From Clostridium polynesiense (GTDB lineage Bacteria > Bacillota > Clostridia > Clostridiales > Clostridiaceae): 34,239 nucleotides of DNA. Below the pieces are notes generated by a model. It was not told the DNA's origin, did not search any database, and saw only the letters and a list, made by a program, of their open reading frames with translations. The stretch covers positions 1 to 34,239 of the forward strand of contig NZ_CCXI01000095.1 in the NCBI RefSeq assembly GCF_000820705.1. Direction: 5' to 3'. The position numbers and the translations under genes were made by a program. Shown here one piece after another: positions 24,046-31,989 of the stretch (within the stretch, counting starts at the first letter, position 1; every line of letters begins with the position of its first letter).

Positions 24046-24615
24046 ATGAGCGATAATTTTAATTATCCAGCAGGAAACCCTGCCCATCATCCTGGAATTA
24101 TACCTGGTGCTATAGGTGATGGAGTAACTCCTGCAAATGATAAAGCACCGGAAATTTATACTGATAATACCGTTTCTGAAGTAAAACCTAAGGATATTAC
24201 CAACAACTATAATGTTTCACATAAATACAAGGCTATTCTCCACGTACATGATGCTTCTAAATGGGACAATGCATTAACCTCAGCAAAAACTATCTATGAC
24301 ATATTAGGAATACAGAATGTGCACCTAGTATTTTTAGCTACAGGTGATGCAGTTAAGACCCTTATCGATAAGGACAAGGCAAACACAGACTTTATGGATT
24401 CTATAAAAGCATCCTTAGCCTATAACAATGAAGATAACGTTGTGGATATATTAGCCCTAGCCAGCAGCGGTGCGGAATTTAAAGCTTGCGGTGAATCTCT
24501 GGCTGAATATAAAATAGATGCACCTAAATTGTTTAACTATGTTAACATCGTCCCTACTGCAGCAGTGGAGTTAATAGTTAAACAAAATCAGGGATATGCA
24601 TATCTTCTTTATTAG
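24046..24615 (+). CDS. DsrE-like protein with a Pro/Gly/His-rich N-terminal tail
   Basis: The C-terminal part (about residues 58-189) is a DsrE/DsrF-like domain: KAILHVHDASKWDNALTSAK, VHLVFLATGDAVKTLI, then EFKACGESLAEYKI with Cys148 at the position of the conserved DsrE cysteine, and KLFNYVNIVPTAAVELIVKQ. DsrE-fold proteins often act in sulfur transfer. The first 57 residues are low-complexity (NYPAGNPAHHPGIIPGAIGD) and probably disordered. AAGGAGG lies 8 bases before the ATG. It is the first gene of a three-gene cassette (gaps of 15 and 20 bases) with a YdaT-like gene and a second DsrE-like paralogue. Its exact role is unknown. Confidence 0.8.
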   Translation: MSDNFNYPAGNPAHHPGIIPGAIGDGVTPANDKAPEIYTDNTVSEVKPKDITNNYNVSHKYKAILHVHDASKWDNALTSAKTIYDILGIQNVHLVFLATGDAVKTLIDKDKANTDFMDSIKASLAYNNEDNVVDILALASSGAEFKACGESLAEYKIDAPKLFNYVNIVPTAAVELIVKQNQGYAYLLY

Positions 24616-24630
24616 CAGGGAGGTGTATTA

Positions 24631-25041
24631 ATGCCTTGGAATAAAAATGACTATCCTTCTTCTATGAAAAATTTACCTGAAGATCAGAGAGAAAAAGCTA
24701 TTGAAATAGCTAATGCCCTTCTTAGCGACGGTTATGAAGACGGGAGAGCTATTCCTATCGCTATTTCTACCTCGGAAAGCTGGGCTAAAAACAGAGCTTC
24801 CGTTACTTCCTCCGATGAAGCTGCCGGAAGAAGACCAGGCAGAAGATCAAAAAAGGAAACAATATATCATGTTGCTTTTAAGAAGGATAAATGGATAATA
24901 AGAAAGGCAGCTTCCAAAAGACACAGCTTTTCTTTTGATACTAAGGATAAAGCATTGGAAAAAGCTAAAGAAATTCTTAAAAAAACCCCATCAAGATTTA
25001 TTATCCATAAAAAAGACGGCAGCTATGAAAAATCCTTATAG
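24631..25041 (+). CDS. YdaT-like protein with C-terminal DUF2188 domain
   Basis: 136 residues in two parts. Residues 1-53 (MPWNKNDYPSSMKNLPEDQR, then KAIEIANALLSDGYEDGRAI and PIAISTSESWAK) match the N-terminal domain of Bacillus YdaT-type proteins. YdaT is known there as a general-stress protein of unknown function. After a basic linker (GRRPGRRSKK), residues 78-136 form a DUF2188 domain (YHVAFKKDKWIIRKAASKRH, then SRFIIHKKDGSYEKS). It is highly basic, so nucleic-acid or cell-wall binding is conceivable but not shown. GGGAGG precedes the ATG. It sits between the two DsrE-like genes. Confidence 0.8.
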   Translation: MPWNKNDYPSSMKNLPEDQREKAIEIANALLSDGYEDGRAIPIAISTSESWAKNRASVTSSDEAAGRRPGRRSKKETIYHVAFKKDKWIIRKAASKRHSFSFDTKDKALEKAKEILKKTPSRFIIHKKDGSYEKSL

Positions 25042-25061
25042 TAATTAAGGAGGTGGTTTGT

Positions 25062-25460
25062 GTGATTAAATTTAAAGCTTTATTCCATATATCTGAACCT
25101 GAAAACTGGGCTATACTTTTAGAGAATGTAGACAGGCTTTTACTGGATTTAGGAAGCGAGGAATTCGACTTAGAAGTTTTAGTTACCGGTGAAGCAGTGA
25201 AGACTTTGTTAGATATTAATAGGGATAAAAGCAGTATAATAGATACCATGAAAGCTATAATGTCTAGTAGTGACGAAAATATAATGAACAGGATAAATGA
25301 ACTTCATACAACTGGAGTTGAATTTGTAGCCTCGTCAAAATCCCTTGAAGAGAATGAAATTTCTCCTTCAAAGCTATATGAATTTGTTTCCATGGTTCCT
25401 GCCGCTGTTACTGAAGTGGTGCTTAGACAAAATGAAGGCTACGCCTATATTAAAATGTAG
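25062..25460 (+). CDS. DsrE-like protein, cysteine-less paralogue
   Basis: 132-residue DsrE-like domain with no N-terminal tail. It aligns along its length with the 24046-24615 product: KALFHISEPENWAILLENVD, LEVLVTGEAVKTLL, VEFVASSKSLEENEI and KLYEFVSMVPAAVTEVVLRQ with NEGYAYIKM at the end. Where the first copy has FKACGESL, this one has FVASSKSL, so the candidate active cysteine is Ser91. The start is GTG at 25062, with AAGGAGG (25047-25053) 8 bases upstream; an in-frame GTG at 25053 overlaps that ribosome binding site and is unlikely. A strong terminator follows. It may be a catalytically dead partner forming a heteromer with the first copy. Confidence 0.78.
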   Translation: MIKFKALFHISEPENWAILLENVDRLLLDLGSEEFDLEVLVTGEAVKTLLDINRDKSSIIDTMKAIMSSSDENIMNRINELHTTGVEFVASSKSLEENEISPSKLYEFVSMVPAAVTEVVLRQNEGYAYIKM

Positions 25461-25473
25461 ATTATATTTTCAA

Positions 25474-25505
25474 AAAAGAATCCCGGATATTTTCGGGATT
25501 CTTTT
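25474..25505 (+). terminator. Terminator after the DsrE/YdaT cassette
   Basis: Perfect 12-bp stem (AAAAGAATCCCG with CGGGATTCTTTT) and an 8-base loop, followed by T-rich sequence. Confidence 0.9.
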
Positions 25506-25540
25506 TCAAATATAAAAGACATAAATATGACATAGGTTTA

Positions 25541-25549
25541 TGATATAAT
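25541..25549 (+). promoter_or_regulatory. Extended -10 promoter of the two-component system
   Basis: TGATATAAT (TG at -15/-14 plus perfect TATAAT) lies 30 bases upstream of the response regulator start. No good -35 is found at 17 bp; the extended -10 can compensate. Confidence 0.6.
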
Positions 25550-25579
25550 TTCTATGGATTAATCTTTGGGAGGGGTATC

Positions 25580-26275
25580 ATGAACTCAACTATATTAATA
25601 GCTGACGATAATTTAGAAATAATTGACATATTAACACCTTATATGGAAAGGGAAGGCTATAAGGTAGTGAGGGCAGCTAATGGGGAGGAAGCCTTAAATC
25701 AGTATAGAATGAAAAATCCATCACTTATTCTTTTAGATATAATGATGCCTGTTATAGATGGTATTGAGGTATGTAAAATCATAAGAAAAGAATCTGATGT
25801 TCCTATAATAATGCTCACCGCCCGTGGTGAGTATACTGATAAAATACTGGGTTTGGAACTGGGAGCTGATGACTACATAGTAAAGCCCTTCAGTCCCGGA
25901 GAGGTTATGGCGAGAATCAAGGCTGTATTTAGGAGGATTATTACCGGAGAAAGTTCTGGTAACTCCATAAAAATACACAATCTGGAAATCAATATCGAAA
26001 CTTATACGGTTAAAATAAATAATCACACCATCCCATTAACAAAAAAAGAAATTGAGCTTTTTCATTTATTAGCATCCAGTCCGGGAAGAGTATTTACCAG
26101 GGAAGTACTTCTGGATAAAATCTGGGGATATGAATATTTCGGTAATTCACGAACTGTTGATTCTCACATTAAAAGATTGAGAAGTAAGCTTAATATTCAG
26201 GAGAATTTTAAATGGGATATAAAAACCCTCTGGGGATTAGGCTATAAGTTCGAGGTAGGAAACGATGAAAAATAA
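25580..26275 (+). CDS. OmpR/PhoB-family response regulator
   Basis: DNA-binding response regulator of 231 residues. The receiver domain (about 1-120) has acidic residues Asp9-Asp10 (IADDN), phosphoacceptor Asp53 (LILLDIMMP), Thr80 (IIMLTA) and Lys102 (YIVKPF). The C-terminal winged helix (about 135-228) has the typical LTKKEIELFHLLASSPGRVF and SRTVDSHIKRLRSKL recognition region. GGGAGGGG precedes the ATG. It overlaps the histidine kinase start by 11 bases, so the two are translationally coupled. Its likely target was an ABC transporter, now degraded, that lies just beyond the kinase. Confidence 0.95.
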   Translation: MNSTILIADDNLEIIDILTPYMEREGYKVVRAANGEEALNQYRMKNPSLILLDIMMPVIDGIEVCKIIRKESDVPIIMLTARGEYTDKILGLELGADDYIVKPFSPGEVMARIKAVFRRIITGESSGNSIKIHNLEINIETYTVKINNHTIPLTKKEIELFHLLASSPGRVFTREVLLDKIWGYEYFGNSRTVDSHIKRLRSKLNIQENFKWDIKTLWGLGYKFEVGNDEK

Positions 26276-27710
26276 AATAGTGGTAAAAATAACTCTAGGA
26301 ATAATATGTATTATATTTTTGTCCACCTTAATATTAGGCTTTGTCTCTTATGGAATTTTTAAAGATTATACCTATAATAATAAAAAATCTTCTTTAGCCT
26401 CTAAAGCTCAGGAACTGGCCTATCTATTAAAAGCAGAGTCTATAGAACAAGGAAATTCTTCTGTCTATGAAAAGCTTTCTGATTATACTGAATCCGTTAT
26501 GAACGGCAGAATATGGATTACCGATAAAACCGGAAGCCTGGTGTTTTTCTCCAGAAGAGGAGGAAGAAATCACGGAATCACAGGAAATATTATGAATAAT
26601 TCACTGGATCAAGAGATATTAAAAGAGGCTCTAAAAGGCAGCAGGGTTATTAAAAAGTCAAGCAATAATTATTATGGTGAAAATATGCTCCTTGTGGCTG
26701 AGCCTATACTAAGTGACAGCAATGAAGTAAAGGGAACGGTGCTTTTATTTTCTCCCATCAGAGATTTAAAGGAGGCACAAATAAAATTCCTTAAATATCT
26801 CCTTATTGCACTTATCATAGAGCTGTTTCTTACAGGAATTCTCAGCTTCTATTATTCTAAATTTATAACTAAACCCCTTCTATCTATGGCAGTCTTTGCA
26901 GAAGAGCTGAGCAGAGGAAATTATAAGATTAAAAATTCCATAACTCAAAAGGATGAAATAGGAATGCTTGCTGCTTCCTTAAATGAACTGTCTCAGAGAC
27001 TTGATGATAATATCACCACTTTAATGGAAGAAGAAGCTGTAAGAAAGGAATTTGTAGCAAATGTATCTCACGAGTTCAGAACTCCTTTAACCATATTAAA
27101 GGGAAGGTTAGAATCCCTCATGGATGGTGTAGTTCAAAAGGATAAGATTCAGTATTATTATGAAAGCATGCTTAAAGAAGTAAACAGACTAACAAGAATG
27201 GTTAACGACCTTCTAGATCTTTCTCGGCTTGAAAACAACAAATTAATCCTTAATATAGAGGATGTTGATGTAGAACTTTTATTGGAAGAGGTTCTTGATA
27301 ATATAACTGTACTGGCTAAAGAAGCTCATGTAAAAATCAATGCTGATTATGATATTTCTTCTCTTCATATAGTAGGTGATTATGACAGATTAAAGCAGCT
27401 TTTAATAATATTCTTAGATAACGCCATAAAATACTCCCCTCCAAATACCTATGTAACCCTAAAGGCATCAGTAGATGACTCTCTCCATTTAATAATTGAA
27501 GATCAGGGTCAAGGAATTCCGGAAAGGGAGCTTAAAAACATATGGAAGAGATTTTACAAAATCGATAAATCACGAATGGATACTCTAGGTACCGGCTTAG
27601 GATTAGCTATTGCTAAATATATTATTGAGCTTCACAACGGAAAAGCAGATATATCAAGCAATCTGAATGAAGGTACAATTATAACTCTTTCATTACCTAT
27701 TCCAAAATAA
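26265..27710 (+). CDS. Membrane sensor histidine kinase
   Basis: Partner kinase of the response regulator at 25580. The 481 residues contain TM1 (about 7-30), an extracytoplasmic sensor domain (about 31-173), TM2 (about 175-197), HAMP (about 198-250), HisKA with phosphoacceptor His269 in VSHEFRTPLTILKGR, and the HATPase domain with N box (IFLDNAIKYSPP), G1 (IEDQGQGIPERE) and G2 (GTGLGLAIAKYI). All catalytic motifs are intact. Start ATG at 26265 lies within the regulator's last codons, after AGGTAGGA. It runs toward the collapsed ABC transporter on the other strand, 10 bases away, with no terminator visible. Confidence 0.95.
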   Translation: MKNKIVVKITLGIICIIFLSTLILGFVSYGIFKDYTYNNKKSSLASKAQELAYLLKAESIEQGNSSVYEKLSDYTESVMNGRIWITDKTGSLVFFSRRGGRNHGITGNIMNNSLDQEILKEALKGSRVIKKSSNNYYGENMLLVAEPILSDSNEVKGTVLLFSPIRDLKEAQIKFLKYLLIALIIELFLTGILSFYYSKFITKPLLSMAVFAEELSRGNYKIKNSITQKDEIGMLAASLNELSQRLDDNITTLMEEEAVRKEFVANVSHEFRTPLTILKGRLESLMDGVVQKDKIQYYYESMLKEVNRLTRMVNDLLDLSRLENNKLILNIEDVDVELLLEEVLDNITVLAKEAHVKINADYDISSLHIVGDYDRLKQLLIIFLDNAIKYSPPNTYVTLKASVDDSLHLIIEDQGQGIPERELKNIWKRFYKIDKSRMDTLGTGLGLAIAKYIIELHNGKADISSNLNEGTIITLSLPIPK

Positions 27711-27719
27711 ATTGAATCA

Positions 27720-28352
27720 CTATTTTCTTGTATTTTCTATTTTGCCTTCTCTTACAGAAGCTCTATCTGTTACAGCTTCAATAGGGGGAGGCAGAACTGC
27801 TTTATAAAAGGGAGCTATGCAGATAACAAGAACTGCTGTAATTATCCCTGTAAAAGCCGCTGATATATTACCATAGCTTACAGGAAGTTCACTGTAAATA
27901 AATCTGAAGCCTCCTATGGCTATTAGGAAAACAATAGCAGTTCCTATTAAAGAAAGAAGTATCAAAGCTTCTCCGTAAATGAGTTTTCCTATGTGCACAT
28001 TCTTCCAGCCTATAGTTTTTAATATATCTATTTCTCTTTTTCTTTCTGTAGCCATAGCAGAAAATCTATCAAAAACCGTTAATAGTATAAGTGCTATACC
28101 ACCTAGGATTATAGCCTTTGAAATATCAGACATACTATGGCTTATAAAGCTTCCAAGTGTTGTGTATTCTATATATTTATTAGTTGCTTCTATGGAAAGC
28201 CAGGTGAAAACAGCAACCCCGCCTTTAAGTGCTATTTGAATTACCAAAAGCCCTGACTTTTTACTATAAGAAAGAATGTTTTTTATGATTATCTTAAAAA
28301 TGGAGTTAACACTGAAGATATTTTTTCTTACCGCCTCACCGCAATGCTTATA
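27720..28352 (-). pseudogene. FtsX/MacB-type ABC permease remnant
   Basis: An open frame without a good start. From about 28352 the minus strand reads [20 protein letters not shown], an N-terminal juxtamembrane stretch, then the first membrane helix region (GLLVIQIALKGGVAVFTWLS). It passes almost at once into the C-terminal FtsX domain: ISHSMSDISKAIILGGIALI, then FSAMATERKREIDILKTIGW, the conserved coupling region, and two more helices. The large extracytoplasmic part normally between them (about 150-250 residues) is missing. A full permease of this group has about 400 residues; about 210 remain. The only near start is a TTG at 28247 lacking a ribosome binding site. It adjoins the ATPase fragment upstream. 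Confidence 0.75.
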
Positions 28353-28501
28353 ATATTTAAAAAAGTAAATTTTCCAGATCCAGAAGGACCTACAAGAGAG
28401 ATAAACTTTCCTTTATTAATGACTAACTCAAAAACGTCCATAGCAGTTATAATCTTATTATCGGATTGATAGTTTTTTATAACATTTTTCAGCTTGAACA
28501 T
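28328..28501 (-). pseudogene. ABC transporter ATPase remnant (LolD/MacB-type), 57 codons
   Basis: This frame has a good GGAGGG ribosome binding site (28505-28510) and an ATG at 28501. It gives [20 protein letters not shown], then [20 protein letters not shown] with KFTFLNII, which is the N-terminus of a lipoprotein/peptide-export ABC ATPase including Walker A. The Walker A reads GPSGSGKFT instead of GPSGSGKST. After FLNII the frame leaves the family and stops (ISIAVRR). About 170 residues, including Walker B and the signature motif, are gone. The end overlaps the start of the permease remnant in another frame, so one deletion probably joined them. Confidence 0.8.
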
Positions 28502-28596
28502 ATTCCCTCCTGATATTTAAATACATAAAATTTATTTTATGTTATATATAAGGATATAATCTATAAATTACTAAAAAACATCTAAAATAATAAAAA

Positions 28597-28623
28597 AAGC
28601 CTGTACCTTAAAAGTACAGACTT
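28597..28623 (-). terminator. Terminator after the VIT1/CCC1 gene
   Basis: 12-bp stem with two G-U pairs (AAGCCTGTACCT with AAGTACAGACTT) and a 3-base loop. On the minus strand it is followed by a run of seven T. Confidence 0.85.
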
Positions 28624-28635
28624 ATTAAAAGTATC

Positions 28636-29427
28636 TTAAACTAAAACAGAAAGAAAATTACCTATAATATATGCTGCTCCTGCAGCTAATCCTCCTACAA
28701 TAAGCATTTCTAATCCTGATTTTATCCAGTTCTCTTCCGTTATCTTAACCTTTAACGCTCCAAGAGCAAATAAGGTTGCCCCTGTAAGAAAACAAGCTAT
28801 AGCAAAGGTGTTTATGGCAATATAAGGGATAAATCTTGAAAGCACATAAGCAAGAATTGGAATAAATCCAAATATCACGAAGGATGTGAAAGTCACCATA
28901 GCATTTTTTACTGGCGATTCCTCTTCTTCTATTATCCCCAATTCTTCTATCATCATTATGTCAACCCAGGTCTTTTCATTCTTTGAAATAATTTCTGTTA
29001 CCGTTTCCGCATCCTCCTGAGACATTCCTTTATCCATATAAAGCTCTATGAGCTCAAGCTTTTCACCCTCAGGATAGTTTTCTACCTCCCAGGTTTCTCT
29101 TTCTCTTTCCAAACTTTTATACTGCATTTCAGCCTTAGTACTTAAATAATCTCCTATTGCCATAGATAAACCGTCGGCAATTAAATTAGCAAACCCCATT
29201 ATAAGCACTATAGCTGGTGAAAGGGAAGCTCCCGCTACACCGGCGACTACAGCAAAGGTTGTAATAATTCCATCAAGACCTCCATAAACTAAGCTTTTTA
29301 TATATTGTCCCTGTTCTGTATTATGTTTTTCATATTTTCCCTGTTGAGCATCATGAGCTAGTTTAGCAGCTTCAATATCCTTATTCTTAAAAGCCTTTTT
29401 AGCCTTATCTATATTTCTTGATAACAA
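28636..29427 (-). CDS. VIT1/CCC1-family iron/manganese transporter
   Basis: Divalent metal (Fe or Mn) transporter of the VIT1/CCC1 family, in the cytoplasmic membrane. The 263 residues carry the family motif GGLDGIITTFAVVAGVAGAS (about 49-68) with TM1, FANLIADGLSMAIGDYLSTK (TM2), and a cytoplasmic metal-binding loop rich in Glu (ERERETWEVENYPEGEKLEL, and IEELGIIEEEESPVKNAMVT). Three further membrane helices follow. The best start is a TTG at 29427 with GAGGTGG upstream at short spacing. A 28-base inverted repeat lies in front of the gene and a terminator follows. Confidence 0.88.
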   Translation of the reverse strand: MLSRNIDKAKKAFKNKDIEAAKLAHDAQQGKYEKHNTEQGQYIKSLVYGGLDGIITTFAVVAGVAGASLSPAIVLIMGFANLIADGLSMAIGDYLSTKAEMQYKSLERERETWEVENYPEGEKLELIELYMDKGMSQEDAETVTEIISKNEKTWVDIMMIEELGIIEEEESPVKNAMVTFTSFVIFGFIPILAYVLSRFIPYIAINTFAIACFLTGATLFALGALKVKITEENWIKSGLEMLIVGGLAAGAAYIIGNFLSVLV

Positions 29428-29444
29428 AAAACCACCTCACTTAC

Positions 29445-29472
29445 CTATAATATATTCTTAACTATATTATAG
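29445..29472 (-). promoter_or_regulatory. Inverted repeat upstream of the VIT1/CCC1 gene
   Basis: Perfect 10-bp inverted repeat (CTATAATATA and TATATTATAG) with an 8-base spacer, 18-45 bases before the start codon. It includes TATAAT-like -10 sequence. Candidate operator for a metal- or stress-responsive repressor, though it is AT-only apart from its ends. Confidence 0.35.
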
Positions 29473-29496
29473 TATAATTTGGTGGCTTTTCCCATA

Positions 29497-31770
29497 TCAG
29501 CTGGTTTCCAAATGTGAAAACTCTATGTTAATACTTCTCATTAATCTATTATCTAATAAGTCCATATCTCTTTGCAAAGAATTTTCTTCTATTGTCTGAA
29601 TAGGTATAAAGACCTTAAAGGTAGTGCCTATATCTATTTCACTTTCCACCTTTATATCTCCGCCTAAAGCTTTAGCCATAAGTTTGGCAAGGCAGAGCCC
29701 TATACCTGTACCCTCAGAATTTCTTGTAAGTCCATTATTAAGCTGAGAATACCTTTCAAATATATACTCTAATTTTTCTTTAGGTATTCCTATTCCTTCA
29801 TCCTTTACCATTATGATTATTTCATCTTTTTCCTTGTATATTTCCACATATATTTTTTTGCCCTTGGGAGTGAACTTAACGGCATTGGAAAGCAAATTTA
29901 AAATAACTCTTTCATACTTCTCATCATCCAGCGCTGTGTATATATCCTCACTCTGTGAATTAAAACAAATTGAGATTTCTTTTTCCCTGGAATAAAGCTC
30001 TATGGATTCTACAATCATCCTGGTTATCTCTACTATATTTACATTTTTTCTGTTTACCTTGAGATAGCCTGAGTCTGCTCTTGTTATATCCAGCAGATTA
30101 TTTACAAGTCTAAGCTGCTGAAGGCAGCTCTGCCTTATTTTATTAATATATTTTCTTGTTACGGAATTTATGGTTTCCTTCCCTGCAAACTCCAAAACCT
30201 GGAGAGCTGATAAAGCAACAGTTATTGGTGTTTTAAACTCATGAGAAATAAAGGAAAAAAACTCCTCCTGTGCTTTAAGCAGGTTGTTTATCTTTTCCTT
30301 CTGAAGAATTTCATCCGTTACATCAACAACTATTATAACCAGTTCTTTGATTTCTTCCTCAATATTTAAAAGAGGCTGGCATACCACATTATAATGCTTT
30401 TGATTGCTTATGCTTTTTATCTTTATGTTTTTTAGATATTTAGTATCCTTTATATTTCTTAAGCTGTTAAGATATATATCATTATCGTCCACATCCATTA
30501 TAGAAAGAATATCATAAATGGTGAGGGGATATTCCTTATAATCTCCTAAACTTATAAGGTTTTTTGCCCTATTATTCAGCTCTATTACATTTAATTCAGG
30601 AAATGATAGCCTCACAATAGGAAAATCCAGAGAATTTATTATGTCATAAAAATAATTTTTTTGTTTTATAATTATCTCCTGTTCACGCATTAGGTATGTT
30701 ACATCTCTAAAGCACATGACTACATTAGAAACTTTTCCTTTTCCATTAAAAATAGGAGTTGCATTAATATCATAATACTTTATACCATCATCTCTATATA
30801 AAGAAACCCTAACATTTTTCATATCTTCACCATTTAAAGCCCTCACCACTGGAAGACCGTCAACTTGCAGAAGATCTCCTTTTTCATCATACATAGGGTT
30901 TAATTTTATCACATCCCCTATATTCTGAATTTTTCCTGATTGATCAAAGGTTTCTCTGGCAGTTTTATTTAACTTAATATATCTTCCTGTACTATCTGAA
31001 ATAAATAAACAGTCAGACATATTTTCAATAATTGCCTCAAGCTGATTCTTCTGAGTGGATATTAAATTTTCCTGATTAACTATAATATTTCTGCTTTTTA
31101 TTTTTTCTGAAACATCTTCAGCTGTAACCACCAGATATTTAATCTTATCCTTAACATATATAGGTGTAAATGCAATATTCCAGCAGGATAATATACTTCC
31201 AGGCAAAACAATCATAAATTCTTCGTCATTATAAGGTCTGCCGTCATCTATGACCCTTTTCATCAAAAATTCCAAATTTGTTTCCTTTATGAAAGGAAAA
31301 ACTTCATCCAGCCTTTTACCCACCAGCTCTTCAGCATTATAATTAACCTCAACATTCCTAAACTTAAGTTTATTGCTGTGTATTATCCTTAAGTCATCTG
31401 CAGTATAAATTGCCATGGTTGAAAGGCTATTAGCACAAAGCTGATATATTGCTGAAAGTTCAGGGGCTTTTAAAGCATTAACCATATCATAAAAAAAATA
31501 GATTCTTGTTTCTAAATTGGCTTCTATTTTTATTTTACATTCCAAAGGAACCCTGCACCTGCTGAATATTATATAGCTTTCATGCTCTACAAGGCTGTCC
31601 TTCTCTATATTTGTATTTAATAATTTAAAATAGCTGTTTATATCTATTCCTATAATTTCTTCAGCTTTATATGAAGTTAAGTCCAGCATAGATTCACTTA
31701 TTTCAAAGATTTTATCCTTATAAGTGCAGACTAAAAAGCTGTTGCTACTACTCCCCTTGCAACCTACCAT
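29497..31770 (-). CDS. Soluble multi-PAS histidine kinase (orphan)
   Basis: Cytoplasmic sensor kinase without transmembrane segments or a receiver domain. From the ATG at 31770 it is 757 residues. It shows about four PAS modules (roughly 10-95, 110-225, 240-360, 370-490), each with a typical end (LVVTAEDVSEK, VVMCFRDVTYL, IIVVDVTDEI). HisKA follows with His510 in FFSFISHEFKTPITVALSAL, then HATPase with NLLSNAVKFTPKG, VKDEGIGIPKEKLEYIFERY and GTGIGLCLAKLMAKALGG. The frame is open to an ATG at 31815, but that has no ribosome binding site and lies 2 bases from a palindrome; AGGGGA precedes the ATG at 31770. No response regulator is adjacent. Orphan multi-PAS kinases of clostridia often feed Spo0A; that role is inference. 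Confidence 0.88.
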   Translation of the reverse strand: MVGCKGSSSNSFLVCTYKDKIFEISESMLDLTSYKAEEIIGIDINSYFKLLNTNIEKDSLVEHESYIIFSRCRVPLECKIKIEANLETRIYFFYDMVNALKAPELSAIYQLCANSLSTMAIYTADDLRIIHSNKLKFRNVEVNYNAEELVGKRLDEVFPFIKETNLEFLMKRVIDDGRPYNDEEFMIVLPGSILSCWNIAFTPIYVKDKIKYLVVTAEDVSEKIKSRNIIVNQENLISTQKNQLEAIIENMSDCLFISDSTGRYIKLNKTARETFDQSGKIQNIGDVIKLNPMYDEKGDLLQVDGLPVVRALNGEDMKNVRVSLYRDDGIKYYDINATPIFNGKGKVSNVVMCFRDVTYLMREQEIIIKQKNYFYDIINSLDFPIVRLSFPELNVIELNNRAKNLISLGDYKEYPLTIYDILSIMDVDDNDIYLNSLRNIKDTKYLKNIKIKSISNQKHYNVVCQPLLNIEEEIKELVIIVVDVTDEILQKEKINNLLKAQEEFFSFISHEFKTPITVALSALQVLEFAGKETINSVTRKYINKIRQSCLQQLRLVNNLLDITRADSGYLKVNRKNVNIVEITRMIVESIELYSREKEISICFNSQSEDIYTALDDEKYERVILNLLSNAVKFTPKGKKIYVEIYKEKDEIIIMVKDEGIGIPKEKLEYIFERYSQLNNGLTRNSEGTGIGLCLAKLMAKALGGDIKVESEIDIGTTFKVFIPIQTIEENSLQRDMDLLDNRLMRSINIEFSHLETS

Positions 31771-31816
31771 ACTATCCCCTGCCTTTATTACCGCATTCCC
31801 AGTGTCAATTGTCATT

Positions 31817-31839
31817 TGTCAGGTGCCTGGCACCTGACA
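31817..31839. repeat. REP-like GC-rich palindrome
   Basis: TGTCAGGTGCC-T-GGCACCTGACA: a perfect 11-bp inverted repeat with a one-base centre. It is far more GC-rich than its surroundings and is placed directly at the 5' edge of the kinase frame. It is followed on the gene side by TGACAATTGACA, itself symmetric in TGACAA/TTGACA. It has the look of a dispersed REP/MITE-type element. It occurs only once in this window. Confidence 0.6.
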
Positions 31840-31952
31840 TCTTCCTTAATTTACCTTACTTATTATAATACCATAAAAGTAGTTTAGTAAACAATTTGTA
31901 CTATAGATATCTTCAATTTTATGCTTTATCTGGAATATCTATAATTTTACTG

Positions 31953-31980
31953 TTGACTATATGTTAATAAGTGATATAAT
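31953..31980 (+). promoter_or_regulatory. thrS promoter
   Basis: TTGACT (31953-31958) and TGATATAAT with TATAAT at 31975-31980, 16-bp spacing plus an extended -10. It precedes the T-box leader. Confidence 0.75.
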
Positions 31981-31989
31981 ATTTATTAA

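Noticed and set aside
24713-24898. 61-codon plus-strand frame inside the YdaT-like gene
   Set aside because: Alternative frame of a clear gene, with no supporting signals.
25053-25061. GTG at 25053 as start of the second DsrE-like gene
   Set aside because: It overlaps the AAGGAGG ribosome binding site; the GTG at 25062 has ideal spacing.
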